A stretch of 64,000 bases of DNA from Filosporella fistucella. Its lineage: Eukaryota; Ascomycota; Leotiomycetes; Helotiales. Positions 11,753-23,890 of this stretch are shown piece after piece. The notes beneath the pieces are model-generated. The model did not search any database and was not told where the DNA came from. It saw only the letters and a program-made list of their open reading frames with translations. The first letter of the stretch is position 1. Every line of letters begins with the position of its first letter. A program made the position numbers and the translations under genes. The DNA lies in the NCBI GenBank assembly GCA_030077755.1, contig JAQJZZ010000012.1, positions 682,001-746,000 of the forward strand, written 5' to 3'.

Positions 11753-14700
11753 CTACTTTAGGAACAAGTCTCCAGTTCCATTTCTAATGACCCGAGACCG
11801 ATCGACGTGATCTAAACCCAGGAGATCGTCATCTGCAGTGAGTAAATCACTAAGTATCATATCTACAATTTGTCAGATTATGTCCTTGAAGTTTAAGATC
11901 TATGGTAGAACGAACCATCAGTGAGATATGTGGGACGGCTGGCATATTGACTCCGCTTGACCACTGCGAATTTGATTTTCTCGAAGTTCTTGCCTTTGAT
12001 ACCAGTCCGTTTCTCAAGGCGCTTCTTGGTGTCGGAAAAGATCTCATCCTGACATGGTTAGAATATTATTTCGAAGGTTTTAGCAAAAACAACTTACAGC
12101 AATGACGTGGAATCGGAATGGAACACCGTGTGACTTGCTTGGTTCAGCTTGGAAATGGAACGCTTGCACAAAGAAGTCCACATCGTCTATCTCGAGATCT
12201 TCTTCTGGTATCCTCTCAGCGACCACGGATACATAATCTGTGATACTAATGACTTGGTGCTCTCGAGTGAGTTCTTTATGAATCTTGCTTCCATGGACCT
12301 CGTAAATTCGGATTGGCCCTGCTTTAGCCTCATCTTCAAGCTGTGCTTTTTTGATGAGCGCTGCGACCAAATCCTCAACATTTCCAGCCTTTGGAATGAG
12401 CAACTCGTACGTATCCTGTGCTATGTTAGCATACCTGACGACGTTTCCAGGATTAGTCTTACCATCTTGGACAGGCCTTCACTAAGCCAGACAACCTTAA
12501 TAACTTTCTTCGTGTCGAGTTCGGATAAGCTTATGTCCAGAACTTCAAAAAAGAGCGAATCATTCCGTTGGTTGTTATTGCTGAATGTACCATAGGGAGG
12601 ATTGAGAATTGTCTGCAAACTCTGACTTTGACCACGTTTCACAATTCCCTTTGGATTACCTGACGCAGCATTAACGGTAGAGAATCTAATGTGAGTCGGA
12701 TCAACACCCAAGTGTTCTCCAACTTTTGCAGCAATCTTGTCATAGTTATGTTGAGAGCTAAGCACGAGATTGAAAGCCTCGTACTCGGTGGTGTTTCGTG
12801 GACTTGGATAAAACCTGATATCCTTTCTGTACGCCAAAAACTCCAAATATCCCTTTACATCCTCGTAATGATCTGAAGGCACAACTTTAGTGACGCTTGT
12901 TCGTTCCGATTTGCCCGACGATGTTCGTTCTGCCTTCACCGAACCCCTTCCGTTTTTGATAGTTGGCCTGTCGCTGTCAGCAAGCGTTAATCGATGTAGT
13001 TGTCGAGTCACTGACTGGTCGTCTTCCGATTTGATGATGTTCGATCCCGCAAGTTGGAAGCACACAATATCACCGTCTTGTAGTTCGGCGGCCTTGAAAG
13101 TTTGTCTGCCTTTAAGAGGCTCAACCATCACAGGCTTGATCTCCTATTTACAGTTAGCCAAACGACACATTCCCTTTTTGCCAGACTTGCCTCGTAGAGC
13201 CTCAGCTGAACCTTCTCGCCGTTGGGAAGTTTTTCTGGCCAGCCCATTTTTTTCAGAATCAACGGCACCAGTTCTTCCACCTTCTTCTCCTTGCTGATAT
13301 AGACGTGTCCGAGACAAGACACAGTTTGGCGCTCAACATCAAAGTGCTTGAGGAAAAGGACAATCAGGTCTGACTTCAGAGCAGCACCGTTTGCAATTCC
13401 TGGCGTGGCTGGCCAAACTGGATCGCCATTAGAGTCGATCTCATCGGCAACCTCAGCCCACAGCCGCAGATCTACGCCTTTACTGCCAGATAAAGTCTGA
13501 TGTGCAACCTCGAGAGTGGCGTTTGGGTCGGGTAGTGGGGCTTCGGGGCGGATCGTCTTGTTCTGGCGGTTCACCATACACCAAAACCGAATGTGCCTGG
13601 GATCCACACCAGTATCCTCTCCAACTCTGGCCGCCAGATCATTGACTGTAGACTTCTTGAGTATTCGATAATAGACAGGAGCTGCAGGGTCTTCGGCACT
13701 TGTTCGATCCCAAGCATATGTCAGCTCGGTACCACCATTTGCATGGAGAGTATCGTTTGTGATGACCTTGACGCCCATGTAAAGATGTTGTTCCTCGCGC
13801 TCCTTTCGTTTTGCCTCTCTGAGCGCAGCCTCTTCATCCAGCTTCGCTTGCAAATGTGCAGGTGTGTCTTCCTTCGTCACGGGAAGGAGGACCTCATCTA
13901 CCCGTGTTTGTCTGATGTAGACCAACATGTATGCGCTGTTGTGCCGTAATATTGGTTTCGACTTGCTGTTCTTGACTGTTTGGCCATTTGGTAGCAAATA
14001 CTCCCCACCAAAATTGTCTTCTAAGACCTCCCGCATTGTGGCTTTTGTGACCTTGTCATCGTCGTATTTGTAAAACCAACCATCCTTGCCTGGCTTGATA
14101 AACGCATAATAATGCCCTGCATTTAGATCGCCGCTGTGGACAAGTACACCATGTAATTGGTAGACCCAAGGCTCTGACTTGTCAGCTGAATCTGACAGGT
14201 ATGGTTGTGCATCGAAAGTCTCTGGGAATTCGTAACGATCGTTGATTTTCATCATGGCGTCTTGATTTACGTTGTACTCGAAGCGCTTCAGCTGCAGGTG
14301 AAGGACGTCCGGGAAACTCTCAAAGATAACTCCTTTCTCGGCATCTTGAAGCTTGAATTCATCGCCAGCCATGTACTGGTTTTCCCCATTCATGATCTCT
14401 ACCTGGACATAGTCTTTGAAACTCTCCTCCAAATTCCTGTTGCCGCTCACGTTCAGTTGAATGTCCCAGAAATCCTCCACCCTTCGTGATTCATATCGGA
14501 CGTTTATGCAGGAGATGTATGTCCGGACCTTCCCGCAAAAGAGTTTTGGAAGTACATTCTCAGCGACCGTACCCTTCATCTTTGTCTCCATTCGTTCCAT
14601 GAGCTTGCGCGAAAGTTCTTGAACATCTTGTTGCTCAAAAATATGCCTAGTCTCCCAGCCAAAGGATTTCGTAAGCTCGTTCGTGCTGACAGCATTATTT

Positions 14701-15785
14701 GAAGTCTGGAGTTGGTAGAATAAGCGTTGAAGTGTATATGCACTGTTGCCAAGTGACTCTTCGTTTTGTGTGGGAATAGTGTACACGGCCTAGTGCTGGT
14801 TAGTGGCCAATTTGGGCTCATCTATCCCGAACTTACCTTTCTGAAGGCATTCGTAAAATACAGCGACTGAATGAGGGAATTTAGGTAGCAGGTGGCACCT
14901 TGATTTTTCAATCCGACAAATCCAGTCTCCTTCTTCGAATCATAATTAATGAAGTTGTGCCATAATACGCCAGTCTCATCCTTGACAACTCTGACGTATA
15001 CAGTCAAGTTCGCCTTCTCGCCCTCAGCTATGCAATGTCCAGTATCTTCCCAAGTCTGGTTCCACAGTTTCCGCAGCTCAACGAATCGTGTGAATCCCCA
15101 ATCACCCTCCTCTTTCGTGAAGCGGTGATGTGCTACGTGGGATGAGTAGACCCAAGGCGCATCCGGATTCCAAAGTACAAGTGCAAATTGTACACAGCTA
15201 GCAAAATCCTCTGGTATCTGTGATGGCTCATAGGCGTGCTCGAGGTAGACAGATGTATATTCAACTTGATTTCCCATCGGGAAGAAGAGGATGCGCCATG
15301 GATGTCCCCCGCAATGGAAAATTGGCCCCTCTTCTCTGCGACGCAGCTTGGTCCATCCTTCTAACTTCCATGTGTATGTTAACTCATCGAGTATTGGGGG
15401 GTCTTCGGCGAGAGGGGTGAGGATGAATTCTTTCATAGCATCATGATCATCTGCTCGTGGGCGGGTATCTTTGGTAGTGATGAGCGCAACATCTGAATCA
15501 TCTTTCTCATTGTCATTAAGAAAATCTGCGTCAACCATCAGGGCATTTGGTGACTCGATATCGGCATTGAAGCTCTGGTCATGCAAGTTGGCGTTAGCAA
15601 ATTCTTCCAACATATTTCCAGACAAGTCTCTGGAGACATCCCCTTCAGATGTAGCTGTGCTACTGAAGGAGAGGTTGTCGTCGTCGGCCTCGTATTCCAT
15701 CTTTGTGAATGCGGCTCTTTTGGAGGGGATGGCAATGAAGCAGCTGAGGAGGGGTGCGCAAGGCCTGGGATGTTGCACTTACCAT
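11753..15785 (-). CDS. Ubiquitin-specific protease, USP7/Ubp15 type
   Basis: Coding exons are 15700-14837, 14789-13191, 13143-12463, 12415-12098, 12048-11916 and 11832-11753, for 1224 residues from the ATG at 15700. An extra first exon consisting of just an ATG (15785-15783), directly followed by a GTAAGT donor, may precede it. Order: acidic N-terminus; MATH domain about 106-240 (TYTWKLEGWTKLRR); USP catalytic core with Cys271 in QGATCYLNS and His514 in NAGHYYAF; then the C-terminal ubiquitin-like repeats typical of USP7. It removes ubiquitin from substrates; homologues are human USP7, yeast Ubp15 and fission yeast Ubp21/22. The intron between exons 2 and 3 has a GC donor (GAG then GCAAGT) and an AG acceptor; the frame requires it. 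Confidence 0.95.
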
Positions 15786-16239
15786 GGTTGATAGCTCCTT
15801 CCCGTTACTTCACGCAGACGAAGGCAGAGAACAGCAACGGCAAGAAGAACAGAGAGAAGGGAAAGTGCAGCACGATGTGGAAGAAATGGAGCGCAGAGTA
15901 GAAGAGAAGATCGTTCCAGGTTCCGGAATTGGGCTGTGCATGAACATTCAGACACAGATTCTCTGGGTTCGCTTGGTGGCGGCGGGTGGGTGCGCGGGAA
16001 CGAATGACGTTCGTGACGCGCTTGGTGAAGAGGCTTTGTAATTTCCAGAGAGATGGTGCTGAAGTCGACTTTGTGAATCGCGCAACTAGCAATTTGTATG
16101 TTTGGAGTCGTATGAGTGATGAATTATGATGCCTGTGTATGCTGGCAAGCTGCGATGGTGTTTGAATGTTGAAGGTAGGTAGGTGGTGAAGATGGGCTGG
16201 GTTGAAGTCGCGGTGCAAGACGCGATATTGTTGGAGCTC
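15786..16239. other. 5' flank of the deubiquitinase gene
   Basis: This is a promoter and probable 5' UTR region for the minus-strand gene. A minus-strand frame reaches 137 codons here but has no domain and sits where a leader is expected. Confidence 0.5.
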
Positions 16240-17770
16240 TCATGACTGCCGTGGATAACGATAAAGCAGAGGAGTTGGCTATGACTCCCAAACGTGTGTG
16301 AAAAACCTCCGGAAACGGAGTCGGCACAACAAGTGAATGACGCCAACGCTCTATTGATTCCGTTTGATATATATTTGGGGAACAATGAGCAAGATGTGTC
16401 TAATAACGGAGTCGGCACAACAAGTGAATGATGCCAGCGCTCTGTTGATTCCGTTTGATATATATTTGAGGGAAGAATGAGTTAGGCGTGTCTAATAACG
16501 GAGTTGGCATATCAAGTGAATAATGCAAACACTCTGTTGATTCCGCTTGATATATTTGAAGTGAACAATCAGTGAGTTATCTGCTCACGAAGTCGGCACA
16601 CTAAGTGGATGATGCCAACGCTCTCTTGATCGTTTGACATATTTGAAAGGAATAATCAATAAAGTATATCTGGTACCAGAATCGAGAAATAGGTGAATGA
16701 TGCTAACGCTCTATTGACTCCATTTGATATCAAAGGGAACAATTGGTATGCCTAGCAAGCGTAATAGGCAAGAGAGCTGAGCAAAATTAAACCTCTGATG
16801 ACTCGTACTCTGCACAGTCTAGGTATCCGGACTCGGTAATATATGTGAATGACATCAAGGCTCTATTTATTCCTATTTGATATATTTTAAAGGAATCATC
16901 AGTGCAACTGAAAAATGGAGCCGGCAAGAGAAGAGAATGGACCACGCCTCTGACGAATCCACCTGATACATTCGAAAAGAACAATCAGTACAGCAGGTAA
17001 ACGGAGTCGGTAAGAGAGGTGGAACAATTCAGCGCTTGGTTGACTCATGCTTTGTTGACTGGGAGCCTCTTTAGTCAAGGTACAGGGAATCGGTAACACA
17101 GATGAATAGTGTCAGCTCTCTGTGAGATGCGTTCAAGTATTTGAAAGCACAATTAGTCTAACTAGTAAAATAAATTGACAAGGGAACTGAATAATTCAAC
17201 GCCCTAAAAACCCGAGTGTCATAGCCTTTACGAAATTGATAAGAAAAGTGAACGCTCCACTGACTTCATTTGGTATATTCAAAGAGAATAATCAGTGTAA
17301 ATAGTAAAAGGATTCAGTGAGAGGAATGAAGGAAATGAACGATTCGATGAATCTGCGTCTGAATGGTCTCTAGTATATGGAATGAGCAAATCTTCAAAGA
17401 AATAGAAATTAATGCTCTGGTGACTTTGGATTTGGATGGTCTCGGTGTATGAAATCTGTAAAATAGGTGAATGACATAAACACTCTGTTGCGCCTGAGAT
17501 ATGTGATCTCTTCGGAGGAACAAATCAACGCAAGCGGGATTTTGGAATTCGCGAAAACGTGAATGGATCTAACACCCTGATGAGTCCAATATTGGTTGAT
17601 CTATCTGAAAGGAAGGATCATGTTTCAAGAACCGGCACAAGAAGTAAAGGATACCACCGCCCTGATGACTCTAATATTGTCTGATCTCTTTGGAGGTAAG
17701 TTTCAACTTGATACAAAGGAGCAGTGTAAGAAATCCCTTATAACGATCGTTTTGATGACTCCAGCATAAA
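16240..17770. repeat. Degenerate tandem array of about 90-bp units
   Basis: About 15-17 units of roughly 85-92 bp lie head to tail. Clear unit starts are at 16315, 16406, 16498, 16587, 16675, 16824, 16915, 17000 and 17082, with weaker ones to about 17765. Each unit starts like ACGGAGTCGGCA, followed by GTGAATGATGCCAACGCTCT, TTGATTCCGTTTGATATAT and a GGAACAATCAGT-like end. Units 1 and 2 are nearly identical; similarity falls steadily to the right, with partial units after 16760 and 17130. No coding potential is apparent. The array stands between the deubiquitinase and Sfh5 genes. Confidence 0.85.
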
Positions 17771-18962
17771 TTCTCTGATTTCATCGCTGGGAAAAGTTGA
17801 TTGACTTGAGACATTTTTAAGCTGCAATGGATTTGACGTGCGGGTGCGAATCTTCTTTCGTTTCTCGAATCGTGGATTGATCGGAGCAACTGTGCTGCCT
17901 TCGTTGACTATAAATTGCAGCTGAGTAGCCTCAATCAGGAATACAGCCGCAGTAGATATCTCAGGACGATTGCGACCTTGCACGGACCTGCCCTACTTCA
18001 ACATCTCGACGATACTGGATTCTTTGCTTCCGTATACTATATTTGCTATATATTGCTATCTCTATGCGTCCCTGAGAAAGACAAGAGGATTCCCAATGCT
18101 GTAAGGGAAAATACAGAAATTCTGTATCACTCCGCAAGACTCTCTTCCGAATTTCCTCCTTGTGTTGCAGCACATATACTTCTCAATCTTTCGAACTTCC
18201 TGTGTCTGTAATTCGAGATGAGAGTATCATAAGAGCCAAGGGAGGATGGTGTCGTGAATCCTTGAATCATATGAGCCTCAATTTAGAGGTACACAAGATT
18301 AGCATGTATGATGCAGATGGCTGTTGCTTCAACTTAATTAGCTAGCGCAGATGACAAAAGCAAGTATCCTGTGTTACTTAACCCTTTGTATGCAGATTGA
18401 TCACACAGAATTTTGGGTGTGCATGTGCTGTGCGCAATGTCAGGAGACGTACACCAGCAAAGGATTTTGAGGCAGCTCGTTCGAGATACAGGTCTGATAT
18501 AAAGTGTCCACCGAATGGACACAACTTCGTGCTCTAGTAGCTGGAGCAAGCAAGTGGGATGTTGGAGCCAACATGCATCTGCCAGACTCTTGCCAATATA
18601 ACAAAGAAGATATGGTAACAACCGTCATGTGAGCACCCAGCAGCACCATGCGAACATTGCTGTAGATCTGCTACTAATGCATGATAGTTTTTGAATGACG
18701 TTGATCAAAAGATTGAAACATCAAGGAGCTATTTGTAGTTCTTATCAAAAAGTCCGAGTATTAGCCATCGAATTCACTGAGACCAGTGACGTGAGCACCA
18801 AGTAGCAAGACAAATAATTCGAATCGAAGGATTGGTATTAGGCGAAAGTAAGTCCAGCCCAGCAGGCAGGCAAAAGAATGGGGATATCTAAAACTCCAAA
18901 TTTTCAACATCTCAGCACTTCAATGCTTCTTTCCCCAAGTGAACAGAGCAATCAATAAACCA
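17771..18962. other. Intergenic, 1.2 kb
   Basis: Frames of up to 98 codons occur on both strands, none with a recognisable motif. The right end is the 3' flank of the Sfh5 gene. Confidence 0.5.
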
Positions 18963-20135
18963 TCACCTCTCCTCTTTCTTCTCGGGAGTAGCAGATTGAG
19001 CACCAACATACTTAACAGTAAGGCCATCCTTCACATCTTTACCCTTCCCCCCATACGCCACAGGCAACTCCTCGCCCCATCCCTTCAGCTCCCCAGCAAG
19101 ACTTCCTCCATACGACAAGGGATGAAACTTCTTGACAGTCTCAGGACTGAGGAAAAGCTTCATAGCAGCGAATACCCAACCCATGAGAACGGGAACATTG
19201 ACGAAGAACTTCTCTTTCAAGAGCTCTGGGTAGGCCATGCTGAAAGTTTGAATGGTTTCCTTGGAAGCAGCTTTGACAGCCGGATCCATTCGGAAGAAGC
19301 TAGTATTGAGATAGTCGTGGACTTGGACCATGCGGTAGGGGTCAATGCCATCAGCTGGAATAGGCTCGGTAGCAGAGGCAAGGTCAAGTTCCTTGACCGA
19401 GAGTTCCATGAGAGCGGCTCTCCATTTGATGAACCTGACTTTGTTAGTACAATATTAATATGTAAGCCAAAGTATTTCTCACTCTTCAACATTTCCAAAG
19501 GTAGTTTTGTTATCCTTGACAGCTCCATATATATTCCAAGTCACGATTTCCTTTGCGTGGGTGTCAGTCTTGGGATACACAGTAACAAACCCCAGATTCC
19601 CAAACTTGTGCTGATCAAACTCAGTCAGAGCCAAAAGATCGCGTGGCTGCATCTTCTTTCTCCATTTCAAGGCTTCAATCAATTGAGCCTTCGCCTTCGT
19701 GGCATCTTTGCCATTGGCACGAAGGAACTTCTCGAGAACGATGGAGGTCGGGACGTGCGAGGCATCAGAAAGTGTGACCTCCCACATCTCGCCATAGTCG
19801 GCTTCCTTGAGAATAGATGGGAGATCGGCAAAAAGTTTTTCTAGTGGTGCTAGGACTGGTGCTGACGTCTTTTCTTCAGCGGGAGCTGTCTCAGTCTGTG
19901 CAGCGGCTGGAGGATCTTTCTTCTCGTCCTTGTTCTCTTCTACAGGTGCAGCTGAAGCTGCTGGCTCAGATTTAGGTGGAACTGAGGGAGCTAGATCTGT
20001 GTCGAGTTTCTTTTCCTCTGCAGCGGGGACGGCAGGTGACTCAGATGTAGCATCCTTAGACACAGGTACAGGCACTTCGGAGCCCTCAAGCTTCTTCTCC
20101 TCGGTGTTAGGAACTGGCTGTGTAGTGTCTGCCAT
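18963..20135 (-). CDS. sfh5: Phosphatidylinositol transfer protein Sfh5
   Basis: Two exons, 20135-19483 and 19434-18963, encode 374 residues; the splice joins GNVEE to FIKWRAALMELS. A disordered Ala/Pro/Glu/Lys-rich N-terminus of about 100 residues precedes the CRAL-TRIO N-domain (LEKFLRANGKDATKAKAQLIEALKWRKKMQP). The lipid-binding CRAL-TRIO domain follows (DIDPYR-like DGIDPYRMVQVHDYLN, then VNVPVLMGWVFAAMKLFLSP and KKFHPLSYGGSLAGEL). Sfh5 is a non-classical Sec14-like protein that moves phosphatidylinositol at ER-plasma membrane contacts; yeast Sfh5 also binds haem. It is divergent from the mitochondrial kinase gene, with about 475 bp between the starts. Confidence 0.92.
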
Positions 20136-20610
20136 TGCTGCTGGATATTCTGCACTTATATTGATGAGGTCGGGAGAGGATGTGGTTAAGTAGACACGTG
20201 AAATTTGAAGCTATTCATGAAACGTAGCACCGTAGCGATTGTGGGGCGTTAATCTATCAGGGACAAGCTGAACCGGAAGCTTAATTACAGGCACGTGTGT
20301 TGAAGAGCCTCATATTTCCAAGTCCTTGGCTCTTACCTCAAATTCCCTTGAGGACTAAAACCATACTGAAGTTTGTTTGAATGTGAAAATAATCTATTTC
20401 ACATGCTACTCACATGGCTCCTCTAAAATTGCTCAAAAGTCTTACTTGCTTTTTCTCTCGATTCAGAAGCAGGGATTACTCGATAGCGGGGCCAAGCTTC
20501 TTGTGACAAACAGCTACACATTGTTCCACAGCTCCCCCTCTTTAAGAATATTCTCCCGAGCTGAAAACACCCACTCTTTACCAAGTCCTCTTCTTTATGG
20601 AATCGTCAGT
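20136..20610. promoter_or_regulatory. Divergent promoter, sfh5 / mitochondrial kinase
   Basis: A 475-bp stretch separates two divergent start codons and so must contain both promoters. No specific site is assigned. Confidence 0.5.
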
Positions 20611-22127
20611 ATGCTGCTGCGATCCTGGTCGCAGAAGGGTTCCGCCTTCCGGTTGACTTACCGCACCGCATATCTACAAAGCCATGCGAGTTCCCGAGGC
20701 CAAATTCGATACTCACATAACGCGCCGCCATGGAGACCTGCCTCGACGTTGGATGAGTGAGCATACTCTATATAATTGGATTAGAGCAATGCTGATAACC
20801 GTAGATGGGTAGGCAAGGAAGCCAGGGCTATCAGTCTACGGCAGTTGATGGTATTCGGTAGAACCCTCACGGAGTCGAGACTGTTATCCTCGGCGAATTA
20901 TGTGCGGCTGGAGTTGCCAACTAGGTCCGTACTTTTCACAATGGCAAGGCATGCATTTTCTAAGCATCCGCAGATTGGCACATCGAATTCGCGACATGCA
21001 AACACTGCCATATGTGGTAGTCACAAATCCTCACATTAGCCAAGTATACGAGCTCTACTATAAAGCCTTCGAGTCACTACGTCGGGTTCGAGAAATCAAG
21101 AGTCTAGAAGATAACGAGAAGTTTTGCAAGAAGATCAGTCAGACGTTACAGGAGCATTTGACTGTTATCCCAAAACTTGCTATGGGAGTGTTGGAATGTC
21201 GAGATCTCATGCGGCCCGAGGAGATGGATAAGTTCATGAACACAATTCTGCGCTCGGTATGAATTTCCCCGGCATGCCCCGACCTCTCTCATTGTGATAC
21301 AGCGTATATCTCGACGAGTCATAGCAGAACAGCATCTCGCCCTCACCGAAACCTTTTCCTCTCCCTGGCACTTCCCAGATTCAACCACACCCTCTCCCGA
21401 GTCTACCGAGTTCGTTGGCGAAGTCTTTCTCAAATGCAATGCTCGTGAGGTAGTAACGCGCTGCAATACTGCAATAGCATCTCTCTGTTCTGCAGCATAC
21501 GGACCTGATACCATACTACCAACTATAAAACTTTCCGGGCATCTCAATGCCACCTTTCCCTACATCCTGTCGCATCTCGAGTATATCATTGGCGAGTTGT
21601 TGCGAAATAGTATACAAGCTGTGGTGGAGCGGCAGAAGACGAATCCAAAAGGATGGGAAGAGACGCCTCCACCAATTGAAGTCACTGTCTGTGAAGCACC
21701 CCAGCATGTGATAATAAGGGTGAGCGATCAAGGCGGTGGAATCCCTCGGGATATCCTCCCATATCTCTGGTCTTTCAGCAAAGGACCCCGAAGTACACAG
21801 CGACTGGAAAACTTGAATCAAGTTCCCAAAATGGCTGCCACTTTACAGGAATTGCGAGTTTCCTCGGAACTTCCGTCTCCTTTGAGCTCAGAGAAACACA
21901 AAGGTGGAGAAGGTCATGATTCCTCTCTCAGTAGCTTGAGTTCAAGACCACCAAATTTGAGACTTGGAATGGGATTACCTCTGAGTAGAGTATATGCTGA
22001 ATACTGGGCAGGCAGTCTGGAGTTGCATAGTTTAGAAGGATATGGAGTTGATGCATTCTTGCAGATAAGCAAGCTGGGAAACAAGAACGAGCAGTTGACA
22101 ATGAGGGCTAGCATGGATGCTGTTTGA
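20611..22127 (+). CDS. Mitochondrial pyruvate/branched-chain dehydrogenase kinase
   Basis: Four exons, 20611-20756, 20805-20924, 20974-21256 and 21303-22127, encode 457 residues. An Arg/Ser-rich N-terminus looks like a mitochondrial presequence. The N-terminal four-helix domain follows (RAISLRQLMVFGR, then ANYVRLELPTRLAHRIRDMQ). The GHKL ATP-binding domain then shows an N box (ELLRNSIQAV), a G1 box (DQGGGIP) and a G2 box (GMGLPLSRVYAEYWAGSLEL). These kinases inactivate the E1 subunit of the pyruvate or branched-chain 2-oxoacid dehydrogenase complex by phosphorylation. It resembles yeast Pkp1/Pkp2; I cannot decide between the two by eye. A Ser-rich insert lies between the G1 and G2 boxes. Confidence 0.9.
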
Positions 22128-22530
22128 ATGGAGAAGGGACTGTGGGTGGCTATTTCCTTCGGTGTCAAGCGGCCGCTCATCATCGGCTATGCGGGTTTAA
22201 GGGGGGAGATTTTGGACGTCACAGCATGATCGTGCCAGGACTGAGTAATTAGTCGATTCAGTTACATACCTTGTGATCACGCAGAGGCATCACAAAGGAA
22301 CAGAGGCATAGAGAAGCATGAATTACATCGTGGCTAAAGCTAAGAAAGTGAAGCCCGAGAGCTAGCGAAATTAGGCAGCTCCAACACAGAGATAGCTGCA
22401 AGAATAAAAAAGGAAATGTGTTGTCAATGTCCTGGTTGCTCACAACACCGCAGCGATCCGTCCCCTTTCATTTTGGAAACCCGGCTCGCAATAACCCATA
22501 ATCAGTGAAAAGCAAGAAGTGAAGAAATAT
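22128..22530. other. Convergent 3' regions
   Basis: The stretch lies between the stop codons of the kinase (plus) and the septin (minus). No gene is seen. Confidence 0.5.
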
Positions 22531-23890
22531 TTAGCGGCGTCCGTGGCTGCGAACAGCATTGCCCTGCATTTGCTCAAGTTCTTGCTCCAAGGACTTGATA
22601 GCCGCATGTGTGCTCTCCAAATCCTTGTTGAGGCGATCACGCTCGGAAATGAGTTTTTGCTCCCATTGTCTGAATCGGTGCTCCTCAATCTTGACTTGCT
22701 CTGTGAATCGCTTTCTCAAGCTCTCTTCCTCCTCCTTGAACTTGGGGTTATCGAGCTTTCTTGGGCGAGCCTCACCGAACTTGCGAGTCTCCATTTGTTG
22801 AGCACGGTATGCCTCATAGTGTGCCTCCTCGGTGGTGTGAATGAGGTCGAGCATGTGGGTTCGGATGAGGATAGAGCGGAGCTTCTTGAAATCGCAGTGG
22901 TCCTCGTTCTCGACTTCGGCAACACCCCATGAATATTGGCGGCCCTTAACGATGCGTCCATCACTGGTCTTGACATCCTTCTCAGAACCAATGACTGCAA
23001 ATGGCATGGCGGCCATCAAACTTCGTGCGTGTTGAGCAGCGGCCTCATCGTCTTCCTCGACTGGCGGTGTGTAAATCTTAATTCCTTGAGCCTCGATGAC
23101 CGCGCGGATCTGTGGATAATTAGTAAAAGTTCCTGGCCCTCAATTGATCACATACTCGTTGTTTGTAACGGGCCAAATCAGCTGGGCTAAGTGTATCGGC
23201 CTTTGCGACAACTGGGATCAAATTGACTCTGGAGCTCAATCTCTTCATAACTTCGATATCCAGAGGCTTCAATGTGTGTCCGGTAGGTCTGATGAAGTAG
23301 AGACAGGCATGAACACGGAGATCGATTTTGTCAACTCGGCGTGGTTGTTGTTCTTGAAGCATATAAGACTCATGTTGATCGTCCAAGAATTCAATTATTG
23401 GCATCCATGAATCGCGGTTATTGACGTAGTCTCCGAAGCCAGGGGTATCGATGACAGTCAATCGAACTGCCAATTATTAGTTGTGGGCAGATATATGTGT
23501 CCGTAGGAATATACCTTTGAAGAACTTCTCCTCCAATTCCGCCTTTGTAATTTCGATTTCGACAGTTTTATCGACTTGCTTCGCATGTCTGCGCTTGTGA
23601 TCGGCATAGTTCTTGATGGTGGTCGAAAATAGAGTGTTGATGAATGTGGTTTTTCCTAATCCCGACTCTCCAGCAACCTAAGATATCAACACCGTTTCTC
23701 CATCTTTTTCGACCGGATCTTTTCTCACCATAATTGTAAAAGCAGCACCTCTCTTGGCCACTATTTTATGACGCTGATTTGGACTCAAGTGATCATTAGA
23801 ATATAATTAAATGTGTGAGGGTGGTTGGGGGTCTTACAGATTTGCAATACCGATCGGTGAAGCCGAAGATTCTGAAGCTGGGGGCGCCAT
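22531..23890 (-). CDS. aspC: Septin, Cdc12/AspC group
   Basis: Five exons, 23890-23838, 23783-23729, 23677-23515, 23466-23156 and 23109-22531, give 386 residues. The start is MAPPASESSASPIGIANLPN. The GTPase domain has a P-loop (GESGLGKTT), a DTPGFGD switch and AKAD. The septin unique element follows, then a C-terminal coiled coil with FRQWEQKLISERDRLNKDLE. The stretch around IEAQGIKIYTPP and the tail match yeast Cdc12 better than Cdc3, Cdc10 or Cdc11, hence the AspC assignment. Septins assemble into hetero-octameric filaments at septa, emerging branches and, in plant pathogens, infection structures. Four short introns interrupt it. Confidence 0.95.

Noticed and set aside
15805..16218. Minus-strand frame of 137 codons upstream of the deubiquitinase
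   Set aside because: It sits in the probable 5' leader, is His/Ser-rich without a domain, and could not be joined in frame to the gene.
16240..17770. CRISPR-like or coding repeat interpretation of the tandem array
   Set aside because: Units are directly adjacent without unique spacers, and stops occur in all frames; this is a fungal nuclear genome.
18939..19844. Plus-strand open frame of 301 codons
   Set aside because: It lies opposite the Sfh5 gene, which has clear domains and a consistent intron. The plus frame has no motif.
22531..23890. Assignment of the septin to the Cdc3/AspB group
   Set aside because: The GTPase region and the C-terminal coiled coil match Cdc12 much better, with PIGIANLPN at the N-terminus.
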